From Luteimonas mephitis DSM 12574 (GTDB taxonomy: Bacteria > Pseudomonadota > Gammaproteobacteria > Xanthomonadales > Xanthomonadaceae): DNA of 64,000 nt. Below the pieces are notes generated by a model. That model was not told the DNA's origin, did no database searches, and saw only the letters and a program-made list of their open reading frames with translations. The DNA is taken from the NCBI RefSeq assembly GCF_000422305.1, contig NZ_AULN01000017.1, positions 62,001-126,000 on the forward strand. The letters run 5' to 3'. Within the stretch, counting starts at the first letter, position 1; each line of letters starts with the position of its first letter. Position numbers and translations under genes: made by a program. This document shows, in pieces, positions 36,736 to 46,852 of the stretch.

Positions 36736-38112
36736 TTGATCAAGCCCCGCACCCCGCCCGGGGTCATGGAGCTGCTGCCCCGTGACCAGATCGCGTTCCA
36801 GCGCATGCTGGACACGATCCGCCTGACGTTCGAGCGCTTCGGTTTCCTGCCGGTGGAAACACCGGTCTTCGAGCTGTCCGAGGTGCTGCTGACCAAGTCC
36901 GGCGGCGAGACCGAGCGGCAGGTGTACTTCGTGCAGTCGACCGGGGCGCTGGAGAAGCAGGGCGAGGGCCTGCCCGAACTTGCCCTGCGCTTCGACCTGA
37001 CCGTGCCCTTGGCTCGCTACGTGGCCGAACACGAGCACGAACTCGCGTTCCCGTTCCGCCGCTACCAGATGCAGCGCGTCTATCGCGGCGAACGCGCCCA
37101 GCGCGGCCGCTTCCGCGAGTTCTACCAGTGCGACATCGACGTGATCGGCAAGGACGCGCTGTCGCCGCGCCATGACGCCGAGATTCCCGCGGTCATCGCG
37201 TCGGTGTTCGAGGCGCTGGATATCGGGCAGTTCACCATCTGGCTCAACCACCGCAAGCTGCTGCGCGGGTTCTTCGAGGGGCAGGGCATCGAAGGTGAAC
37301 GCCAGCTCGCGGTGCTGCGCGAGCTCGACAAGCTCGACAAGCGCGGCGAGGACGCGGTGCGTTCGACGCTGGTCGGCGAGGATTTCGGCCTTGCCGCGGA
37401 CGTTGCCGACAGGCTGCTGGCGTTCTCGCGCGTGCGCTCGGCCGGGCACGACGACGCGCTGGCGAAGCTCGACGCGCTCGGCGCGGGCACCCCACTGTTC
37501 GAGGAAGGCCGCGCCGAACTGCGCGAGCTGCTCGGCCGGTTGAAGGCGATGGGCGTGCCCGAGTCGCGCTACGCGATCAACCTGTCGATCGCGCGCGGCC
37601 TGGACTACTACACCGGCATGGTCTACGAGACCACGCTCGACGCCTACCCGCAGATCGGTTCGATCTGCTCGGGCGGCCGCTACGACAACCTCGCCAGCCA
37701 CTACACCAAGTCGAAGCTGCCGGGCGTGGGCATTTCGATCGGCCTGACGCGCCTGTTCTTCCAGCTGCGCGACGCCGGCCTGGTCGCGGGCGCCGACAGC
37801 TCGGTCGACGCGCTGGTGACCCTGCTCGACGATGCCGGCCTCGACCACGCTTTGGCGCTGTCGCAGCAGCTGCGCGCGGCCGGGCTCAACGTCGAAACCC
37901 AGCTGGAACCGCGCAAGCTGGCGAAGCAGCTGCAGTACGCCGACCGCGCCGGGATTCGCTTCGTGGTGATCCGTGGCGGCGACGAGGCGGCCAGGGGCGC
38001 GGTGGCGGTCAAGGACCTGCGGCGCGGGGAACAGTTTGAAGTGGCCGATGCCGGGCTGGCGCACAGGCTGCTTGTCGAGCGCGGGCAATCGAGCGTCGCA
38101 GGCAACCCGTGA
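36736..38112 (+). CDS. hisS: Histidyl-tRNA synthetase
   Basis: HisRS charges tRNA-His. The 458-residue class II enzyme has motif 1 (around [14 protein letters not shown]), motif 2 ([29 protein letters not shown]), the histidine A motif [14 protein letters not shown] and motif 3 ([13 protein letters not shown]). The C-terminal anticodon domain spans ~360-450. The start is a TTG at 36736 after CCGGAG, beginning [15 protein letters not shown]; no good ATG is available. The family of longer eukaryote-like HisRS is indicated by the [15 protein letters not shown] pattern. Confidence 0.95.
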   Translation: MIKPRTPPGVMELLPRDQIAFQRMLDTIRLTFERFGFLPVETPVFELSEVLLTKSGGETERQVYFVQSTGALEKQGEGLPELALRFDLTVPLARYVAEHEHELAFPFRRYQMQRVYRGERAQRGRFREFYQCDIDVIGKDALSPRHDAEIPAVIASVFEALDIGQFTIWLNHRKLLRGFFEGQGIEGERQLAVLRELDKLDKRGEDAVRSTLVGEDFGLAADVADRLLAFSRVRSAGHDDALAKLDALGAGTPLFEEGRAELRELLGRLKAMGVPESRYAINLSIARGLDYYTGMVYETTLDAYPQIGSICSGGRYDNLASHYTKSKLPGVGISIGLTRLFFQLRDAGLVAGADSSVDALVTLLDDAGLDHALALSQQLRAAGLNVETQLEPRKLAKQLQYADRAGIRFVVIRGGDEAARGAVAVKDLRRGEQFEVADAGLAHRLLVERGQSSVAGNP

Positions 38113-38118
38113 CCTTCC

Positions 38119-38234
38119 GCAGGAGCGGCTTCAGGCGCGAGCTCCTGGCCTGGCATGGCAGGCTGTTTGCAGGAGCGAGCTCCTGGCCTGGCATGGCAGG
38201 CTGTTTGCAGGAGCGAGGGAAGCCGCTCCTGCAG
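38119..38234. repeat. Family A REP-like repeat with a 38-bp internal tandem duplication
   Basis: GCAGGAGCGGCTTCAGGCGC opens and GAAGCCGCTCCTGCAG closes the element. Between them a 38-bp unit containing GAGCTCCTGGCCTGGCATGG is present twice in tandem (38137-38212). Confidence 0.8.
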
Positions 38235-38288
38235 CAATCCGGACGGCCGGACGTCACCCGAGTTGAATACAACCCACAGGATCGCAGC

Positions 38289-40187
38289 ATGAAATCCATT
38301 CACCTCGACGGCCAGTCGCTGACCGGCCGGCAACTGCTCGCAGTCGCCCACGGCGCCACAGTCGAACTCGACGACGGCGCGCTGCGCAAGGTCGCGCGCG
38401 CGGCCGAGTTCCTCGCCGAACAGGTGCGCCGCGAGGAGCCGATCTACGGCGTCTCCACCGGCTTCGGCAGCAACGCCGACAAGCTGCTCGGCGCGCACCC
38501 GCTGCGCGACGAATTGCCGGGCGCACGGCCCAGCGGCCGTTCGCTGCACGAAGAGCTGCAGACCAACCTGATCGTCACCCACGCGGTGTGCGTGGGCGAG
38601 CCGTTCGCGCCCGAAGTCGTCCGCGCGATGCTCTGCATCCGCGTCAACACGCTGCTCAAGGGCCATTCGGGCATCCGGGTGCAGACCCTGCAGGCGCTGG
38701 CGGCGATGCTCAACGCCGGCGTGGTGCCGGTGGTGCCGCAGCTGGGTTCGGTGGGCGCGTCGGGCGACCTCGCCCCGCTGTCGCACCTGGCCATCGTCCT
38801 GCTGGGCGGCGGCGAGGCATTCTTCGAAGGCCAGCGCATGCCGGGCGCGGACGCGCTGCGGCGCGCCGGCCTGCAGCCGGTGTCGCTGTCGTACAAGGAA
38901 GGCCTGGCGCTGAACAACGGCACCGCGCAGATGCTCGCCACCGGCATGCTGGCCGTGCAGAAGCTCGAAGACCTGCTCGACACCGCCGACCTTGCCGCGG
39001 CGATGACCATCGACGCCTTCGCCGGTCGCCTGGGCGCGTTCGCCGAGGAAGTACACGCGCTGCGCCCGCACCCGGGCCAGGTGCAGGTGGCGGCCGGACT
39101 GCGCTCGCTGCTGGACGGTTCCACGCTCGCCGACATCCCGTACCACCTGGTGCCCAGGTTCCGTTCGTGGCAGCCGTCGAGCTGGGAGTCGGATTCGCCG
39201 CAGCAGCCCAACTTCGACATCGGCTGGGAGTGGGTGCCGTTCTCGCAGCGCCACGGCCGCGAAAAGTTCTACCAGCGCTTCAAGCCCTTCCGCGGCGGCA
39301 AGAAGCACCAGCCGCAGGACAGCTATTCGCTGCGCTGCATCCCGCAGGTGCACGGTGCGGTGCGCGACGCGGTGGCACAGGCGCGGCGCGTGCTCGACAT
39401 CGAGCTCAACGCGGTCACCGACAACCCGCTGGTATTCCCCGACAGGCAGGCCGAGCACGTCGAGCAACAGGTGATTTCCGCCGGCCATTTCCACGGCATG
39501 CCGCTGGCGCTGGCGATGAGCTACGTCAAGGCCGCGATCCCGGTGCTGGCCTCGATCTCCGAGCGCCGCCTCAACAAGCTGGTCGACCCGGCCACCAACG
39601 ACGGCCTGCCGGCGTTCCTGATCGGCAACGAGGACGGCACCGAGTCGGGCTTCATGATCGTGCAGTACACGGCGGCCGCGATCGTCAACGACCTCACCAG
39701 CCGCGCGATGCCGGCGTCGGTGTATTCGATCCCGACCAGCGCCAACGCCGAGGACCACGTGTCGATGGGCGCCAACGAGGCGCGCCACGTGCTGGCGATG
39801 GCCGACGACCTGGGCAAGGTGCTGGCGCTGGAGTTGTACACCGCCGCGCAGGCGCTGGACCTGCGCCGCCGGATGATCAGCGCCGCGCGCGATCTTGCCG
39901 GGCGCGCCGATGCCCGAGCGCTGGCGGCGAAGATCCATGGCGCACCGGCGACCGACGCCGCCGAGCACGCCGGGTTCCTCGACGAGGTGGAGGCGCTGCG
40001 CGTCGAGCTCGCCTCGGGCGACGACTACCACCCGGGCGCCGCGGTCGCCGCCGCGCACGCCGCCCTGCGCGACGCCATCGCCTTCCTCGACCGCGACCGC
40101 GCGCTCGACGGCGAAGTCGCCACCGCCGTGCGCCTGGTCGCCGACGGCAGCCTGCTCGCCGCCGCACGCGGCGTCGGCCCGGCATGA
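38289..40187 (+). CDS. Histidine ammonia-lyase-like aromatic amino acid lyase with an internal insertion
   Basis: A member of the MIO-containing ammonia-lyases, which release ammonia from His, Phe or Tyr. Ala157-Ser158-Gly159 in GSVGASGDLAPLSHLA forms the MIO cofactor. YGVSTGFG (Tyr53) supplies the catalytic tyrosine, and LIVTHAVCVGEPF is closer to histidine lyases than to Phe/Tyr lyases. At 632 residues it is ~120 longer than HutH; an extra, aromatic-rich stretch at about 285-341 (SWQPSSWESD...) precedes the normal QDSYSLRC segment. No hutU, hutI or hutG is nearby, so histidine catabolism is not assured. Confidence 0.78.
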   Translation: MKSIHLDGQSLTGRQLLAVAHGATVELDDGALRKVARAAEFLAEQVRREEPIYGVSTGFGSNADKLLGAHPLRDELPGARPSGRSLHEELQTNLIVTHAVCVGEPFAPEVVRAMLCIRVNTLLKGHSGIRVQTLQALAAMLNAGVVPVVPQLGSVGASGDLAPLSHLAIVLLGGGEAFFEGQRMPGADALRRAGLQPVSLSYKEGLALNNGTAQMLATGMLAVQKLEDLLDTADLAAAMTIDAFAGRLGAFAEEVHALRPHPGQVQVAAGLRSLLDGSTLADIPYHLVPRFRSWQPSSWESDSPQQPNFDIGWEWVPFSQRHGREKFYQRFKPFRGGKKHQPQDSYSLRCIPQVHGAVRDAVAQARRVLDIELNAVTDNPLVFPDRQAEHVEQQVISAGHFHGMPLALAMSYVKAAIPVLASISERRLNKLVDPATNDGLPAFLIGNEDGTESGFMIVQYTAAAIVNDLTSRAMPASVYSIPTSANAEDHVSMGANEARHVLAMADDLGKVLALELYTAAQALDLRRRMISAARDLAGRADARALAAKIHGAPATDAAEHAGFLDEVEALRVELASGDDYHPGAAVAAAHAALRDAIAFLDRDRALDGEVATAVRLVADGSLLAAARGVGPA

Positions 40188-40558
40188 ACCTCGCGCTGCA
40201 CAGCGGCTGGCTGGGCGCGCTGGAAGCGGGCGCGATCGCCTTCGCAATCGGCCTGCTGGCCTACCTGCTGAGCCACGTCATCGCCCGCGCGCTGCGCTGG
40301 CCGGAGGGCCATGCCATCGGCTGGGCCGCGTTCGCCGGGGTCGCGATCGGTGGCGGCATCGACCTTTGGCACCTGTTCTCGCTGTTCTTCGTCAATCCCG
40401 GCTCGCCGGCGCGGGTGCAACTGGCGCTGGCTGGCATCAACGACCCGGGCGGCTTGGGCATGCGCGTGGTGATGGAAATCGTGGGTGCCTGCAGCGGCGC
40501 GCTGGTCGGGTGGATGGCGTTCGAGTCGCGTCGCGCGGATGACGCGCCGCCGCCGTAG
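40184..40558 (+). CDS. Small integral membrane protein, unknown function
   Basis: A 124-residue protein with three or four hydrophobic segments (~10-32, 45-70, 95-115). Its ATG overlaps the stop of the ammonia-lyase gene (ATGA), so the two are coupled in translation. Landmarks are IDLWHLFSLFFVNPGSPARVQ and a short charged C-terminus. I recognise no family. The coupling suggests a role linked to the lyase, for example substrate or product passage (inference only). Confidence 0.65.
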   Translation: MNLALHSGWLGALEAGAIAFAIGLLAYLLSHVIARALRWPEGHAIGWAAFAGVAIGGGIDLWHLFSLFFVNPGSPARVQLALAGINDPGGLGMRVVMEIVGACSGALVGWMAFESRRADDAPPP

Positions 40559-40593
40559 GAACTCCCGGGACGGCACCCTCGCAGGGCTGCGAG

Positions 40594-41868
40594 TCAGGAG
40601 GCGGGTTCGAGCAACCCGGCGCGACGCAGCGCGTCGATCAGCAACTGCCGGTTCGCCGTTGGCGAGCTTGACCAGCCGGTCACGCTCTCGACGACCTTGC
40701 CTTGGCGCACGATGTGGAATTTCGGCATCGACCAGGTCGGAAGGAGCGACCATTCGTCGCGGTCGTGGATCATCTCCGCCCGTGCGGTGGGGAAGCGCCG
40801 GTTCCATTCGCGGACCGCGTCGATGGACTCCACGCCCGGCGTGCCGACCAGCCAGTGCGCGTGTCGGGCGAAGATGGGGCCCAGTACCGGGTCGGCGGAG
40901 ATGTCTTTGGCGGCGTCGGTCGAGAAATGGCAGCCGGCGGTGACCAGGATCTGCGTGGGCCCGAGGTCGATGGCAGTGCGCGTGACGCGGCTGCTATCAG
41001 CATTCATGCGCCACACCGTGGCGGCGCGCGTGTCGCGCGCCAATGGATCATCAAAGGCGGGCAGTGCGGGGAGGTCGGCATCCGGGTGGGTGGCGGTGAA
41101 GCGACGGGCCTGCCCGAAGCGACGCCCCGAGAGCAGGATGCTGCGCATCTGGCGCAAGTCATGCAGGTCCACGATGCCGCGACCTTCGCATTCCTTGAAG
41201 ACGGACGAAGCCTTGCCGGCATTCGTGGACGATGGCGCAGCCAGCGCCACCTGTGCGGCGGCGCGCCAGAGCAGGCGCAGGTCGTGGTCGGCCAGGCGGT
41301 GCAGGTCTTCGGGCTGATCCGCTTCGGGGAAGAGCACTTTGAAGCGCGAGGCGGTGATGCCCGCGATCGCGAGGTCGTCGTGCGCCCGGCCCGCGGCATT
41401 GAGCTGCTGCTGGTACAGCGCGTAGCGTCGTTCCAGGTCGCTGATGTGATCCCGGTCGCCGGGATCGCGATGCAGCCCAATTGCGGCCGCGCGGCTGGCA
41501 GGCGCATAGGCAATCATGTTGCTGCCAAAGAGTGCGAGCACCGCGTGGATCCGTGCGTCGTCGAGTTCCTCGGCAAGGTCGGCCGGATCGAAGCCACCGA
41601 GGCCGTGGCTGCTCCATTCCAGGCTGGACAGGAATCGCGCGCGGGCGCCTGCCGAGAACGCATCCAGCGGCGTCGATTCGCCCGCGGCTGCATGCCGGCG
41701 CAGGTAGTCGTCGAGCTGCGCCTGGCTGCGGAGCACGAGGTCGCGGTGCTCTGCCGGTGGTTCTGTGCCCACCACGGTCTGCGCATTTGCGTGCCGCCCG
41801 GGCACGCCGAGCAGCAGGATCAGGAGCGCCAGCAGCACGGTGCAGTGGCTTGGCGATGTCATTTTCAT
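40594..41868 (-). CDS. Exported protein of unknown function with thioredoxin-like C-terminus
   Basis: A 424-residue protein with a signal peptide (HCTVLLALLILLLGVPGRHANAQ). The N-terminal two thirds are helical and charged, without a recognised family. The C-terminal ~120 residues (PTQILVTAGCHFSTDAAKDI...WSMPKFHIVRQGKVVESVTGW) resemble a thioredoxin-like fold, with VTAGCHFS in the place of the CXXC but only one Cys. ATG 41868 follows AGGATGTCGA; ATG 41862 is an alternative. Flanked by an uncharacterised membrane protein gene and a repeat cluster. Confidence 0.6.
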   Translation of the reverse strand: MKMTSPSHCTVLLALLILLLGVPGRHANAQTVVGTEPPAEHRDLVLRSQAQLDDYLRRHAAAGESTPLDAFSAGARARFLSSLEWSSHGLGGFDPADLAEELDDARIHAVLALFGSNMIAYAPASRAAAIGLHRDPGDRDHISDLERRYALYQQQLNAAGRAHDDLAIAGITASRFKVLFPEADQPEDLHRLADHDLRLLWRAAAQVALAAPSSTNAGKASSVFKECEGRGIVDLHDLRQMRSILLSGRRFGQARRFTATHPDADLPALPAFDDPLARDTRAATVWRMNADSSRVTRTAIDLGPTQILVTAGCHFSTDAAKDISADPVLGPIFARHAHWLVGTPGVESIDAVREWNRRFPTARAEMIHDRDEWSLLPTWSMPKFHIVRQGKVVESVTGWSSSPTANRQLLIDALRRAGLLEPAS

Positions 41869-41930
41869 TCGACATCCTGAAACAGCAGACCCGCAGGGTA
41901 GCAGCCGACAGTCCATTGCCCACGCAAGCC

Positions 41931-42103
41931 TTGTGGGAGCGGCTTCAGCCGCGAGCGCCAACGGAGGTACGCGGGCATTGCCCTCGCAGGAGCGCGCCTG
42001 GGCACCACCGCCTTATCGGGGAAAGCAGGCTGCGCCCAAGCGCGCTCCTGCAACAATGCATCGCTGCAACATCGAAGAGCTCGCGGCTGAAGCCGCTCCT
42101 ACA
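41931..42103. repeat. Cluster of family A REP-like repeats
   Basis: GTGGGAGCGGCTTCAGCCGC opens and GCGGCTGAAGCCGCTCCTAC closes the cluster. An inner pair (CAGGAGCGCGCCTGGGC, GCGCCCAAGCGCGCTCCTGC) is nested inside, giving a cruciform-like arrangement. Confidence 0.8.
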
Positions 42104-42128
42104 AGGGCAGGTGCAGGATTCCCCGGGA

Positions 42129-43952
42129 TCAGGCGGCGCTGATCGACGTCTTCACGCAATCACGCCCGTTGGCCTTGGCGGCGTAGAGCGCGCGGTCGGC
42201 GATCTCGATCGCGGCGTCGATGTCATCGACCGACCCGGGCGCGATCGTATGCACGCCGACGCTGGCGGAGATCCGGATGCTGTGGCCCTGGGCGCCGCAC
42301 GGGCTCTCGACCAGCGCACGGCGCAGGCCTTCGGCCACTTCCACGGCTTCGTGCAGGCCGTGCCTGGGCAACCCGACCACGAACTCCTCGCCGCCGAAGC
42401 GGGCCAGCAGCGCATCGTGCGCGCGCAGCACCTTGCCGATCCGCTGTGCGGTGAAACGCAGGCAGTCGTCGCCGACCAGGTGGCCGTGGCGATCGTTGAT
42501 GGCCTTGAAATGGTCGAGGTCGATCATCAGCAGCGACACCGCCTGGTGCGACTGCTGGCCATCGACCAGCATCTTCTCGAACGCCTCGTGGAAGTACGTG
42601 CGGTTGTACAGCCCGGTCAGGCCGTCGCGCCGGCTGGAGTCGCGCAGGCGACCGTGTGCTTCTTCCAGCTGCACCAGCGCGGCGCGGACTTCCTGGGTGC
42701 GCTGCGCCACCTTGCGTTCAAGCTTCTGGTTGGCGTCGCTGACGATGCGCTCGTTCTCCCTGCGCAGCGAGGCATAACGATTGCCCAGCGCGATCGACAG
42801 CAGCAGCATTTCGGTGGCCGAACCGATCTGCACACCGTACTCGGTGTAGAAGGTCTTGGGCAGGACGCCGAAGGCGACCAGGGTGAACATCGTGGTGCCC
42901 AGCAGGAACATCGACCAGGCCAGCATGAACAGCCTGGCGGGCACGTAACCGCGCCGGACCACGACGATGCCGGCCACGGCGATCCACAGCACGCCCACCA
43001 GCACCGCGCGCGCCGCGATCGGGGTGGACATGCGGTACGGCAGCCACAGCGAGGCGATGCCCAGCAGCAGGAAAAAGCCGATCAGTGCGAGGCTGACCAG
43101 GTTGCCGCGCGGGAAGCGCTCCTTCAGCTCAAGGAAGGTACGGGCAAACTGCTGCATGCCGATCAGCGCCAGGCAGATCGACAGCGGCACCGATTTGTCG
43201 GTCATCCACGCCGAGTTCGGCCACAGGTACTCGAAGCCCAGGCCGTTGAGAGTGAACAGCACCATGCCGAACGCGCTGAGGTGGAACAGGTACCAGAAAT
43301 AGCTGGCATCGCGCAGCATCAGCCAAAGCACGAGGTTGTAGAAGAACAGCGCCAGCAGGATCCCGTAATAGATGCCGATCGCGAACTGCGCGTCGCGGGC
43401 GAGCGACGCGAACGCGGTGGTGGTGAACAGCGCCAGCGGCACCTGCATCGAGCTTTCGCTCTGCACCCGCACCAGCAACTCGACCGGTTGCCCGGTCGGC
43501 AGGTCGAACTGGAAGTTGGGGTGGCGGTCGTGGATGCTGCGCGAACCGAACGGGCGGTGGTCGCCGCTGGCCTGGTGGACGACGCGGCCGTCGGCGTAGC
43601 GCACGTACAGGTCGATGTAGTCGCTCAGCGCGTACTGCTGCACGAGGATCCAGCGGGTCTCGACGGCGTCGTGGTTCACCACGTTGGCGTGGAACCAGTA
43701 GGCGCCCGGCTGGAAGCCGAATTCCGACTGTCCCCCCGGCAGCGGCGAGAACTCGCCGGCCGCATAACGACGGAACGCGTCCGTGGCATCGTCGATGCCG
43801 CCGCTGTCGTGGCGATAGGCGAGGTAGGACGACAGCTGGATATCGCCGTGCCCCGGTTCGAGCTGCAGCACCTGCTGTGCCGAGGCGACGCCCGGAAGCC
43901 ATGCCGCGACGAGGATCGCGAACAGACATGCGAGCATCCGTACGTTGCGCAT
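42129..43952 (-). CDS. Diguanylate cyclase with 7TMR-DISM sensor
   Basis: A 607-residue membrane sensor that should make c-di-GMP. After a signal peptide come a 7TMR-DISM extracellular domain (~25-160), seven transmembrane segments (~185-385), a short coiled coil and a GGDEF domain (~440-600). The catalytic signature is GGEEF in ARFGGEEFVV, intact, with the metal-binding LMIDLDHFKAINDRHGH. DISM domains bind small ligands, often carbohydrates, in the periplasm. The ATG at 43952 was chosen because it begins the signal peptide (MRNVRMLACLFAIL). Confidence 0.92.
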   Translation of the reverse strand: MRNVRMLACLFAILVAAWLPGVASAQQVLQLEPGHGDIQLSSYLAYRHDSGGIDDATDAFRRYAAGEFSPLPGGQSEFGFQPGAYWFHANVVNHDAVETRWILVQQYALSDYIDLYVRYADGRVVHQASGDHRPFGSRSIHDRHPNFQFDLPTGQPVELLVRVQSESSMQVPLALFTTTAFASLARDAQFAIGIYYGILLALFFYNLVLWLMLRDASYFWYLFHLSAFGMVLFTLNGLGFEYLWPNSAWMTDKSVPLSICLALIGMQQFARTFLELKERFPRGNLVSLALIGFFLLLGIASLWLPYRMSTPIAARAVLVGVLWIAVAGIVVVRRGYVPARLFMLAWSMFLLGTTMFTLVAFGVLPKTFYTEYGVQIGSATEMLLLSIALGNRYASLRRENERIVSDANQKLERKVAQRTQEVRAALVQLEEAHGRLRDSSRRDGLTGLYNRTYFHEAFEKMLVDGQQSHQAVSLLMIDLDHFKAINDRHGHLVGDDCLRFTAQRIGKVLRAHDALLARFGGEEFVVGLPRHGLHEAVEVAEGLRRALVESPCGAQGHSIRISASVGVHTIAPGSVDDIDAAIEIADRALYAAKANGRDCVKTSISAA

Positions 43953-44106
43953 TCCCGTGCCCCCGTATCGTCCCCGGGGCGCCGCAGCGACCCCTGCCGG
44001 CATTCTACGTCAGCTGGATGCCGGGGTAACCGGGGCCCGCTTCGCGCACGGCCGGGTGCCTGCGCGGCGGCATAATGGAAGCGGTTTCGACAACGGGAGG
44101 TCCACG

Positions 44107-45693
44107 ATGCGGCGTGGGCTGGCGGCGGTACTCTGGCTGGCGTGCGGTGTCGCTTCCGCGCAGCCGCAGGGCGGGGTGGTGTTCGACGACGGCAACGGCA
44201 ACGGCGTTCGCGATGCCGGGGAGGCGGGCATTGCCGGCGTCGCGGTGTCGAACGGGCACAGGGTTGTGCGCACCGACGGGCAGGGCCGCTACGCCTTGCA
44301 GATGGCTGCTGGCGAGACGATCTTCGTGGTCAAGCCGGCCGGCTGGAAGGTACCTGCGGGCGCGGAGGGGCTGCCGGCGTTCTGGCGGCAGCAGCCGCTG
44401 CGCGCGCCCTCGGCGCTGCATTACGGCGGATTGCCGGCGGGGCCGCTGCAGGAACGCATCGATTTCGCGCTGCGCCGCGCACCTGGGCCGGACACTGACC
44501 TCGACGTGCTCGTCTTCGCTGATCCGCAGCCGAAATCGCGCACCGACATCGACTATTACCGCCGCGACATCGTCGCCCCGCTGCTCGGCAACACGCCCGC
44601 GACGCTGGGCCTGGGCCTGGGCGACATCGTCGACGACGACCTGTCGCTGTACCCGGCCATCAATGCCGTCACCACCTCGCTGCACGTGCCTTGGCTGCAC
44701 TTGGCCGGCAACCACGACATGGACACCGATGCGGCGACCGACGCCGATGCACTGCAGACCTTCCGCCGCCATTTCGGCCCCGACACCTTCGCCTGGGAAG
44801 AGTCGCGCGCCACCTTCGTGATGCTCGACGACGTGATCCACCAGCCGGGGCAGAAGCCGGCGTACGTCGGCGGCTTCCGCGACGACCAGTTCGCCTTCCT
44901 CGAAGCCTACCTGCCGACCGTCCCTAAGGACCACCTGCTGGTCCTGGGCATGCACATCCCGCTGTTCGAGGCCGCGGGCCGGGAGACGTTCCGTGATGCC
45001 GACCGCGAGCGCCTGTTCGCGCTGCTGCGCGACTTCCCGCACGTGCTGGTTCTCAGCGCGCACAGCCACACCCAGCAGCACTGGTTCCATGACGCAGGCA
45101 CCGGCTGGCACGGCGCGCAGCCGCTGCACGAGTACAACGTCGGCGCCAACTGCGGTGCGTTCTGGTCGGGAGTGAAGGATGCCGACGGGATTCCCGACGC
45201 GACCATGGCCGACGGCACGCCCAACGGTTACGCCACGCTGCGGGTTTCGCGCGACGGGGAGTACGCGCTGGCCTGGCATCCGGCGCGGCTGCGTGGCGGC
45301 GACCCGGCCTTCACCGCGGCGATGGCGCTGCATGCGCCAAAGGTGCTGCGCGAAGGCGCCTATCCTGCCTGGGGCGTGTACGCCAACGTGTTCATGGGCC
45401 GCGACGACACGCGCGTGGAATACCGGGTTGATGGCGGCGACTGGACGCCGATGGCGAAGGTGGCGCAGACCGATCCGCGGCTGCTGGTGGAGAACGTCCG
45501 TGACGATCTTGCCGATGCGCTGCGCGGCTACGACCGTTCGCCGGAGGCCAAGCCATCCGCGCACCTGTGGCGCGGCGCGTTGCCGACCGGCCTGGGCATT
45601 GGCGAGCACCGCGTCGAAGTGCGGGCATTCGATGCATCGTTGAGTGAACAGCGGGCGACCATCACCTACCGGCTGCAGGGGGCCGTGGAATAG
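44107..45693 (+). CDS. Calcineurin-like metallophosphoesterase with SdrD-B-like N-terminus, secreted
   Basis: A 528-residue exported protein (MRRGLAAVLWLACGVASAQ). Residues ~22-95 form a beta-sandwich of the SdrD-B/Cna-B type (FDDGNGNGVRDAGEAGIAGV). The phosphoesterase domain (~125-370) carries FADPQPK, GLGDIVDD, AGNHDMD, LGMHIPLF and SAHSHTQQHW, a full set of metal ligands. A C-terminal calcineurin-associated domain follows (~375-528). This architecture occurs in Gram-negative secreted phosphodiesterases whose substrates are not well defined. It diverges from the diguanylate cyclase gene. Confidence 0.88.
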   Translation: MRRGLAAVLWLACGVASAQPQGGVVFDDGNGNGVRDAGEAGIAGVAVSNGHRVVRTDGQGRYALQMAAGETIFVVKPAGWKVPAGAEGLPAFWRQQPLRAPSALHYGGLPAGPLQERIDFALRRAPGPDTDLDVLVFADPQPKSRTDIDYYRRDIVAPLLGNTPATLGLGLGDIVDDDLSLYPAINAVTTSLHVPWLHLAGNHDMDTDAATDADALQTFRRHFGPDTFAWEESRATFVMLDDVIHQPGQKPAYVGGFRDDQFAFLEAYLPTVPKDHLLVLGMHIPLFEAAGRETFRDADRERLFALLRDFPHVLVLSAHSHTQQHWFHDAGTGWHGAQPLHEYNVGANCGAFWSGVKDADGIPDATMADGTPNGYATLRVSRDGEYALAWHPARLRGGDPAFTAAMALHAPKVLREGAYPAWGVYANVFMGRDDTRVEYRVDGGDWTPMAKVAQTDPRLLVENVRDDLADALRGYDRSPEAKPSAHLWRGALPTGLGIGEHRVEVRAFDASLSEQRATITYRLQGAVE

Positions 45694-45844
45694 GGCGGGC
45701 GATGGCCATCGAAGCGCCCATCGACTTGCCCGACAGGCATTTCCGCAACGCGTCGGCTTGGAAGACGTGGCGGTCGTCGCACGCCGGAGACCGCGGGCCG
45801 TGGCGATGCTCGCGAGGAGCGAGAAGATCCACGGTTGACGCCGC

Positions 45845-45918
45845 GTAGGAGCGGCCCATGGCCGCGAGCTCCTGCTTCTCCGGACGGGAAAGCCTCGCGG
45901 CCATGGGCCGCTCCTACG
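45845..45918. repeat. REP-like palindromic repeat pair, family A
   Basis: GTAGGAGCGGCCCATGGCCG faces GCGGCCATGGGCCGCTCCTA. The far TAG, read on the minus strand, is the stop codon of the C13 peptidase gene. 45694-45844 shows no clear gene. Confidence 0.85.
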
Positions 45919-46852
45919 GGGGCGGCGGCAGGGGCATCGATGGTTCGCCGCGTTCCGCTGGTTCCTGCGGCGCGGCAACCGCATCGTAGGGATACGGCAC
46001 GACCGGCCCCGGCTCGAGTTGCGACCGCCACCGCTGCAGCATCGGGATGATCGCATCGCCCACGTCGATCTGCGGCAGTGATGGCGTCTCGCCATCCTCG
46101 TCTTCCCACTGCGAGATTTCATCGGCGGCGATGCCATAGGCGTCGATGAAGCTGGTGGTGCGATTGAGCCCGTCCACCAGCCAGGCGCGGCCGAAATAGG
46201 TGGCGTCGGATTCGCTGCCGCAGCCGAACGAGCTGCGGTCGGCGCGGGCGGCGGTCACCACCAGCGTGCGTGCGTCGCGCAGCGCGGGGATGAAGCCGCC
46301 CGAGTAGCAGGCCGAGATCGCCACCACCCGATTGCGGATGCCGGCGTCGTCGAGCGCCGCACGCAGTTCGCGCGGCGTGATCCACTGTTCCAGGACCGGC
46401 GGCAGCTGCACGGCCAGTTCGTGCTCCTCGGTGCCGTGCAGGGTCAGGTAGAGCAGCAGCACGTCCTCGTCGCGGTCCATCGCCTTGCCCACGCCGGCCA
46501 GCGCGATGCGCAGGTTCTCCAGGGTCGCGAGCGGCCGCGGCGCGGTGGTCAGGCTGTCGAGGTGGTTGACCAGGGTCACCACGCGGCCGTGCGCGCCGAA
46601 TCGCGTCGACATCAGCGCGTCGAGGTAGGCGACCTCGTTGCGGAACACGTCCTCGGTGCTGTCGCCGGCAAAGCCGACGACGTAGAGATCGACCTGGCCG
46701 GGGCGCTGCGGCGTGAGCGCCGCGATGTCGGCGGCAAGCAGGCGCTGGTCGCGCGCGGTGATGCTCTCGTCCTCGGCGCATGCCGGCAGCAGCAACAGGG
46801 CAGCGACCCCCAACACGGCGGCGACGATGCCCGGGCGCCGCCACCGGGTCAT
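45914..46852 (-). CDS. Peptidase C13 (legumain-like) lipoprotein
   Basis: A 312-residue protein of the legumain/caspase clan. The lipobox LLPAC places the lipid-modified cysteine at residue 25. The catalytic dyad is visible as His139 in [13 protein letters not shown] and Cys182 in [33 protein letters not shown] matches bacterial C13 proteins. The C-terminus is Pro-rich. Its ATG overlaps the mtnC stop by 4 bases, so it is co-translated at the end of the mtnBDC operon. A link with methionine salvage is not obvious. Cleavage specificity is unknown. Confidence 0.85.
   Translation of the reverse strand: MTRWRRPGIVAAVLGVAALLLLPACAEDESITARDQRLLAADIAALTPQRPGQVDLYVVGFAGDSTEDVFRNEVAYLDALMSTRFGAHGRVVTLVNHLDSLTTAPRPLATLENLRIALAGVGKAMDRDEDVLLLYLTLHGTEEHELAVQLPPVLEQWITPRELRAALDDAGIRNRVVAISACYSGGFIPALRDARTLVVTAARADRSSFGCGSESDATYFGRAWLVDGLNRTTSFIDAYGIAADEISQWEDEDGETPSLPQIDVGDAIIPMLQRWRSQLEPGPVVPYPYDAVAAPQEPAERGEPSMPLPPPP

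Noticed and set aside
38119-38234. Small coding gene or insertion sequence between hisS and the ammonia-lyase
   Set aside because: The region is explained by REP-like arms and a 38-bp duplication; there is no transposase frame.
40594-41868. Assignment of the exported protein as a thiol-disulfide oxidoreductase
   Set aside because: The C-terminal region looks thioredoxin-like but has a single Cys and no CXXC, so a redox function cannot be supported.
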